Shown here piece by piece: positions 48,651 to 64,000 of a DNA stretch of 64,000 bases; position 1 is the stretch's first letter, and each line of letters starts with the position of its first letter. The DNA is taken from positions 7,732,828 through 7,796,827 of the forward strand of contig NC_134366.1 in assembly GCF_035582795.1 (NCBI RefSeq), read 5' to 3'. A program made the position numbers and the translations under genes. The DNA is from Mycteria americana (taxonomy: Eukaryota; Chordata; Aves; Ciconiiformes; Ciconiidae). Under the pieces are notes generated by a model. That model was given only the letters and a program-made list of their open reading frames with translations. It was not told the origin of the DNA and did no database searches.

Positions 48651-51600
48651 GTTTACTTAAAATCGTCTCAGCGGCTCTTCAGAGCATTCCCTTTGCACGC
48701 AGATAATTTGGTTGTTCTGGGGAAACGTTGGATCTGAACATCTGTGAAGTGCTGGCAAATGCACGTAAAGGGAAGGGTGAGGGGTGGAAGGAAAGTGTTA
48801 ACTATGGGATCCATAGTCCTGAGTTTTAGACTGCTGCGTGTGCTCGTGGTGCCTTCAGCACTTAATGGATGCAGAGTTTAAGGGAGAAGGGCACGAAGAA
48901 CAGGAAACTTGCCTTTTCCCACATGTTCTGCTGCTTATTTTGCCAATATTTTTGGTAATATTTACCTATTCCACATTTTATTGAAAAATGAACATTATTT
49001 AGAAGTAAAAACCATGTTTTCTATGTGCATCTTGTCTTTTTTGGGGGTACACTTGTGTATCTAGCATGCAATAATACTAGGGTACAATTGATTGATACAG
49101 CTAAACCAACCTAACAGCATGATGTTAAGGGAGATGGGTTTTCTTCTCCTCCCTGATGTAAACTGTTCATTCCCATGTGCTAGCATTCATCTAACCTGGT
49201 AAGAGGGCAGGGAACTACAGCAAAAGAAACTATTTATATACAAAAGCGCTTCGCTTCTGAAGAAGCAGACAAGCTTTAAGGAGGTATCTGCATTGTTTGG
49301 CATAGTCTGGTTGTACCCTTCATCTTCTGGGTCATAGGATCTTGAAGGCTAAGTGCTGATAACTGAAACAGCAGGTATGATGGCCTTTAGTGAATAGGTA
49401 CATGATGAAAAGATAGTTATTTCATGAGAAACTGGGGGGTTTACAGATTTTGTCAGTGATGGCTGCGGTGGATGTCATTCTGCATGCTATTTCTCAACGT
49501 CCAGCCTCTCTTTCCCACTCACTGCAGTACGGATTCCCACTTTGTCACAGCTCTGGAGTACCAGAGTGGTAGTTAACACTTTCAACTTCCATAGCCTGAC
49601 AGGTTTTGTTACTTGGCGTGTTTTATTTAGGTACTGTGCTTTGCACTCTGCTGAAACCTAATCTACATTTTCAGAAAATATGTTCAGGTCTTTCCACAAG
49701 CTCAGAGCAGGGAGTGGTAAGCACCAATATTTTTTGATTTCTGAGAGTTTCTGGATTTGCTCCCTCCTCGACACCCCACTTGTCTTGATCAGGTCTTTTC
49801 CCTTACTCTCTTTTTCTTACCCACTCACCTTTTGCACCCTTTATTTCTTTATCTTGTTTCTGTTAACTTGTACTTGTTCACTTTCTACTCATTTAGGAGA
49901 GCTCACTGCTGCAGGGTTTCCTGCTCCCCCCTTCAGCTGCTTTATTTACTGCCCCTAATCCCAATAGAGTTGTCCCACCTTAGGATACCCTCCATACTTG
50001 CTTAGCCTGCATTGCAGCAGGAAGACAGAACTCATCCTTCCTCGGCACGGGTTCTTTTTAAACTTGCAGAAAACCCTAAGACTTTCTTTCCTTCCACTGG
50101 TTCTTTAGAAGGAATTGGCTAATAATCCTTATTCCATCAGGATCACGCAAGTGTTTCGTTCTGTCTTGACCAGGACACTCAAAATACAGGCAAATACAGA
50201 GCTTTCAGGGAACTTTGTCGTTTCTTGGCGCTCTGGGACTTGGTGATAGTGCTGAGTGGCCTTTGAGAGCGCTCTGGGGCACTGCTACTCAAGCAGTAGC
50301 AGCTTAAGCAGAGATGAGAGGAGCTGGGCGGTGGTAGGGCTGTCAGTGCATTTCTCCTGCCCAGGTTAAATCTTAAACGCTTCCTGGAGTGCTCTGGTGC
50401 AGAGGGAGAGCACACCTTTGGCTGTGAGGCCTATGTCATACATGTCTAATCAGGGCATGCGCTTTACTTGAATTCGTGCTGTTTATATGTTTAGGGCTGA
50501 ACTGCTTCACACACTCACCAAGTGGCCCTTCGCTGAAATTCTCTCCCACTCTAACAATCCGAGTGTGACATTCAGGTTGTGATTTCACAGTGCAGCGGTA
50601 GTTCCGTAGCAGCAGTAGTTCCCTGTGGTTCCCTCCCTGGTCCTACTCCACCTGCTTAATTTCTACAGTGTTTGCACATTGTGCTGCAAACTACAAAGGA
50701 GTTCAGAGAACTTTGGGACGAGTGACATACGCCGTGCACCTATGTGCTGGCTGTATTCCAGGCCTCCTTTATATCTTATTTCACCAGATACTCCTTCAAA
50801 TCAAATGTAGCCTTACTATCAGTTCAGATAATAAATTACATTAATTTTATTGTAAATGAGTTAACAACAGACCTGGCCAATGAATGCAATGCATCAGGTA
50901 CGGCCTAGGTTCTGAAAGAGAATATACCAAAAGGGAGAACTGCAAGCACCCACAGAGTGTGCGTATGCAGCGAGATCAGGAACAGACGCTGAGGGAGGCT
51001 GAGAAAAGGGAACATGTCTGTTGTTGCCTGCATCTGCTTTTCCGTGATGGAGGAAAAACCATGATGAATTTCATGTAGTAAACATAACTCAACGGTCAAG
51101 TATTTTTATGATAATACAGTACACGCAAACCCACAAACACACTGCTACTCAGAGTCCACATGCAGAACAGTTCTGACTTGTACAGTCAATTCCTGTAACG
51201 GCAATTACCACTATAATTACCGGCTCTGTCCTTGGCAAATCGGGACCTTCCCGAGGAGTTTTTGCAGCGTGTCCAGTGTTTGCATTGGGCACGCTTCCAC
51301 ACGTACAGCGTAGACTTTGCTGCCCACAGAGGTTACAAAGTACATTCAGTTCAATCTTTCTTACACTTGTTCCTACACCCTCCTGCATTTTCACAATGAT
51401 CGTATTTTCCAATATTCAGTTAGAAACACTGGCAAAATGTTAGTAAAAAGAAAAAAAAAATTAAGGAACTAATTCAGTATTAAATGGTACCTGCAACTCC
51501 AGTCACAGGGGCTATCGACATCCCAGGCTACTGCCATGCAGGTCCTGGTATGCGGCTGGCAGGGACGTGCTCTAAAGATACTTTTTTCTAAAGGAACAAG

Positions 51601-54600
51601 TCTGATGCGTGAGTACAGGTCACCTCCTCTTCCCATTCACTTCAGGGGGAACAGGTCTGACTGCAATCATCCTAAAGCAAATGGGGACTCAGAAAGTGAC
51701 TTTCAAAACCACATTTAAATTAAGACCTGAAGTTAAGAGTAAAGAGCAGTGTCTGCAGAACATTCTTTTTGCATAAATGCATTGTGTGGGTACAAGGGTA
51801 GTATTAAATTATTCGGAATGATGTTTTCCTCTGGAAATTACCCCTAATAAGTGTTCAATATGGGAGCATAAGGGGTGAAAGCTCATAGAAACTTCCAAAG
51901 CAAACTGGTTACGTCTGAAACTGACTGGAGAGCTCAGTGCAAACAGTTAGCCTGCTGTGTGACAGGATTAAGCATGCACGCTTTCACTTCTAGTTGGACC
52001 AAAACTGAAAGACTCCGACTAACCCTACGCTCTCTCAAAAGATGGCAAGGAGCGTTCTCAAAGCGATGTGTAGTCTTGGAACCGCTTCAGTCAGATTCCT
52101 CATCTGCTGCGAGGGCAAAAGCTCAGGCCTCGGAAAGTGAGGCTGGTTCTTTCTGTGTTACCCAAACATTCCCAAAATAATAATATTCCCTTGTAAAAGA
52201 AGAAGATGAGTAGGCCTCGGATATGCAACAACAGTTCAGTTCCTAATAAACAGCAACTACTGTCTGGGGGGGGCTTAAAGATCTCAGACCTTTTAACCAA
52301 AGGGATTCCAGAAGTAAAACAGGAAAATGTTTTCATCAGGCAAGTGATCAATGTCAGCAAAGGGTAATTTTCCTAAGTTAGTTCACAGCATCTCTAGATA
52401 CTGGAAAGTATTGAGGGCTGAAGTCTACTAAGAAACAGTTTCTTGAACAGCTAAAAATATCCAGAGTAGGGAAAAAACAAACTTAATCTGCTCCCTTTTG
52501 AGACCAAGAAGCACTTCAGAATAATTATCTTTCACAGACATCTCTTGCTGGGCAAGGAAATGCCCAGGGAAGCACAGAAATCAAGCACGTGTTTTACAGT
52601 CCTGCTGGTTAAAATAGAATCCGTTTCTACAGCATCTCACGTCCTCAGGACGGAAGATCATCTACGCTACAGAACAGGCTTTCAGCAGTCACTGGGGAAG
52701 CTTACTGCCATCTCTGCTTGCAGCACAGCCCTGTCTGGGGAAAGAAAGGCCTGGAGCCAGTGCTGTGGTCTCAGCTCTATAGGTACTGCTTGCTGCCTGT
52801 CCAGACGGGGGGGAAAAAAAATCATAGAATCATAAATGTGCAAGAACTTGAGTTTCATGACATTTGATTCATTCTTTTCCATGGCTGAGGCCTCTCACGG
52901 GCCACATGAAGAGTCCTAGATCAAAGCTTTAGTTGCACTGTCACTTTAATCTGGTACATGCAGCACTGCTGCTGAGTCACCCCTCCTTTCTCCACCCTCA
53001 TTCACTTATGCCTGCCCCTCCCTTATGCCGTAACAAGCATTCTTTCTAGCTCTGTAGTAAACTGATCTGTATTAAAAATGACATGATTTCTTTAGTTTTG
53101 TTTACTGCATCAGCACTGGTACTTGTGCCAGTACAAGCAGAATGCCTTTTTGATAGCACTGCCATTTATTCACACTTGCGGAGTTCCACTGCTATTCTAC
53201 TTCTCACAAATTCAAAGTTCAGAACTGAATTCCAGAAAGTAAGGGTGGAAATTCTCTAAATAGAGTTTTGTACCACTGAGGAGGCTGCTTTCCGTAATTT
53301 TGCCAGTCCTGTGTCCACAACACATCAACAGCAGTTGTAATAATGTTAAAATAGGAAGTCTGTACATGGTTGTTCAAAAACTGCAAATTCATTCTGGCTT
53401 TCTGCATAGTAATTTATGCTGTCTGCATGGAACAGGGCCAAAAGACTTTGTGCTAAAACATAAAGTATATAAAAAATACCTTATCAGTAGTTCAACCCTC
53501 ATCTTCAAAAATACCCTGAATACAGGGCTGAAGAACATGCTTGTGCAGGCTGGTGATAGGTAGAGAGAGCTCTCGTGATGCATTTAGGCAACTCCTGGCA
53601 TCCCACCTGCCAGAGGAGGCTACAGTGCAGGTGCTGGAGCAGTATCTGGGCTTTCACGACGCTGCATCTATGCAGCTTGGGTGGCATTTGCAGGTAGTAC
53701 TGCTGACCACTTAAGCCTTAACGCAAAGTCCTCGTCTACCACAAATTATCCCCTCCACGCACCCCACAAAGAACGAGCGCCACTATTTTTAGTTTCTATC
53801 ACTCCCTCTTCCCAACGATCATCAGAGCTGTGCTGATGGCAGCTCTGAAGGCAGCAATCAGCACCAGACCCTAAGGCCGCTGCTATTAGACCAAAAAGGC
53901 TATTTCAATTTGATATCATCCAGAATTGCAGGGAACAGAGTCGATATTTACCTAGTCAGAAAAGGTGCTGGAGAAGACTTGACCAATGTTCTTCATGGAG
54001 TAAGAAAGTGAGATAAAGTCTAAGAGACCAGTTTCTGTTATGTACTACAGAAATATTTTTATACAATGGCAGTAAGAAGAAAATTTTCACACATCTAGTT
54101 CAAAATTTAAATTCTTATAGAAAGTGGAAAAGCTCTGAAGAAAGGGTTTTTCATTACTATTAAAACCTTCACATTTTATAAGCGAACTGAAAACTGTTAA
54201 CCTTTTACTTCAATGTTCATAAATGGAAAAACAACGGATCAATTTACTGCCATCATTCCAGTACAGTATTCAGGCTGGAAACACGGCAGAGTAGTGCCTG
54301 CATTATTCCATTAGCATAAGCCACCTTTAAAGTCAAAGGAAAATCAGAATGCTTCTATACCTAGTTTACACTAATCAAAATGCACGTACATTTATACATG
54401 CAAAAGAACTTGGCAAGAACTGCTAAAAACAAACTGATGTTGTAGGGTTTAATTTCTTCCATCTACAAGAATCTACAGTTATAAAAGTCTCATCTTCAAA
54501 CTTTACAGTACATTTACATTAGCAAATACCCCACAGCTTTCCTCACTCCTCCACTTCTGTACAAATCATATACAATAAAAAGTTTCAGTTTTGTTGTACA

Positions 54601-54790
54601 AACATCGTTTTACACTTTAATACACATGAAAATATTGTTCTCTGGCACCTCATTTCCTCCCGGGTGCCTGTGTATTACGGTACAGAGCACTTCCGATCCA
54701 TGCTTCCGAAATCTTCAGCTCTAGTATGGACTGATCAACAGGCCATAGCTTCTGCAACTCCAAAGTTTTAAATAATGAGAAAATCTACCA
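48651..54790. other. intergenic spacer between PRKAG2 3' end and RHEB promoter
   Basis: About 6 kb of unique, moderately AT-rich DNA. No protein family, RNA gene or complete transposon was recognised. The short open frames lack similarity or splice context that I can identify. A TTTATT at 53164-53169 (AATAAA on the minus strand) could be a far distal PRKAG2 polyadenylation signal. Confidence 0.7.
54616..54621 (-). terminator. PRKAG2: possible second PRKAG2 polyadenylation signal ATTAAA
   Basis: Plus-strand TTTAAT, i.e. ATTAAA on the minus strand, about 900 nt past the stop. This is the commonest variant hexamer; usage is unknown. Confidence 0.3.
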
Positions 54791-54813
54791 CTTGTTTGTA
54801 TAACAATCAACAG

Positions 54814-54819
54814 TTTATT
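54814..54819 (-). terminator. PRKAG2: candidate PRKAG2 polyadenylation signal AATAAA
   Basis: Plus-strand TTTATT, the first canonical AATAAA on the minus strand after the PRKAG2 stop, about 700 nt downstream of it. Confidence 0.45.
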
Positions 54820-55137
54820 AATGGATATGGTGAAATTTTAGCTATCCACCAAAGATGTGTAAAAAATTGTCATGAAAGTAAAAATAAATAAAGCTGTTTT
54901 TAAAATCAGTCTTGTTTTACATCTCAGTTCAGAATGCAACATTTAACACAAAACTGTCATTGAAGTTTTAAAGAAGTCTACCAATATTCAAATTACAGCT
55001 TTTATGACAAATCTAATGAGAACTGAAACTGATTTGGTTTTAGGTTTAAAGACTTTCACATTCAAATACAGTGTCTCGTTTAGCACAATACTTCCTTTGA
55101 CAGTGATGGGCAACAGTGATGACATATTGCTGTATTT

Positions 55138-55186
55138 TGACATAAGGCACTATGATATGAATATGCCATACACTTGCCTTATGTCA
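55138..55186. repeat. 12-bp inverted repeat in PRKAG2 3' UTR
   Basis: TGACATAAGGCA (55138-55149) is exactly complementary to TGCCTTATGTCA (55175-55186). The 25-nt loop can pair further as TATG (55151-55154) with CATA (55167-55170). It lies about 335-380 nt after the stop codon. Confidence 0.85.
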
Positions 55187-55519
55187 CATATATCCATTGC
55201 TGACCAGTGACTTCTGTCAAATACAAAATGAAAAAGTTTCAGAATACAGTGCATTTTAATGAAGGACATCATGTGAAGTCTTCCAGCAAATGTTTTGAAG
55301 ACATTTTGAAATACAAGCCTACATTTTAACATAAGCTTTTGTCATGCTGCTTTTTTTTTGCGACATCACTGGGGGGAATAGACTCATCATCCATCACTAA
55401 GTCCCAATACACATTCTCAACCATCCTGCTCTGTTCGATTGCAGTCACTGTTCTTGAGACAAACTTGACCCAGAAACTTTGTTCAAGTTCTCCTACAAAC
55501 GTGAATACATTCACAGCAG

Positions 55520-63983
<8,464 letters not shown>

Positions 63984-64000
63984 CTAAAAAGAAAAACAGA

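Larger units (their letters stand above)
54795..55519 (-). other. PRKAG2: PRKAG2 3' UTR (to the first AATAAA)
   Basis: AT-rich sequence downstream of the PRKAG2 stop. It contains a 12-bp inverted repeat at 55138-55186 and a 65-codon ORF beginning at the stop codon. The end is inferred from AATAAA at 54814-54819; similar AT-rich sequence continues to about 54.05 kb, with an ATTAAA at 54616-54621, so a longer 3' UTR is likely too. Confidence 0.5.

Noticed and set aside
52817-52840. AATCATAGAATCAT-like string as a CR1 tail
   Set aside because: Only about two octamer-like units are present, with no adjoining CR1 body. Too short to support.

Overview
This window is vertebrate nuclear DNA and almost certainly avian. 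It has large GT-AG introns, a CpG-island promoter, AT-rich 3' UTRs, and two CR1 LINE copies with the ATTCTGTG octamer tail typical of birds and other reptiles. The species cannot be told from the sequence alone. Almost every open reading frame in it is a chance or shadow ORF. The real coding content is two spliced genes, both on the minus strand.

Layout from low to high coordinate: 1-3.9 kb is intergenic, downstream of RHEB, with no gene I can support. From 3.9-4.4 to about 48.1 kb lies the complete RHEB gene: eight coding exons, every junction resolved, giving a 184-aa protein. Its exon 1 sits in a CpG island (about 47.1-48.65 kb). From 48.65 to about 54.8 kb is a short intergenic spacer. 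From about 54.8 kb to the right edge is the 3' part of PRKAG2 (AMPK gamma-2 subunit): its last four coding exons and 3' UTR. The rest of that gene continues beyond the right edge. A tandem PRKAG2-RHEB arrangement on one strand matches the human 7q36 order.

The two genes act on the same pathway with opposite sign. AMPK senses AMP/ADP through the gamma subunit and restrains mTORC1, whereas GTP-bound RHEB on lysosomal and endomembranes directly activates mTORC1.

I found no unknown multi-gene system. The items most worth a second look are small non-coding ones: a perfect 8-copy 16-bp G-rich array in RHEB intron 3; two chained uORFs joined by a TGATG overlap ahead of the RHEB start; strong opposite-strand G-quadruplex motifs on both sides of RHEB exon 1; a 12-bp inverted repeat and an ATGA-overlapped downstream ORF in the PRKAG2 3' UTR; and a CR1 insertion with an intact C-terminal frame and a duplicated 5' end.
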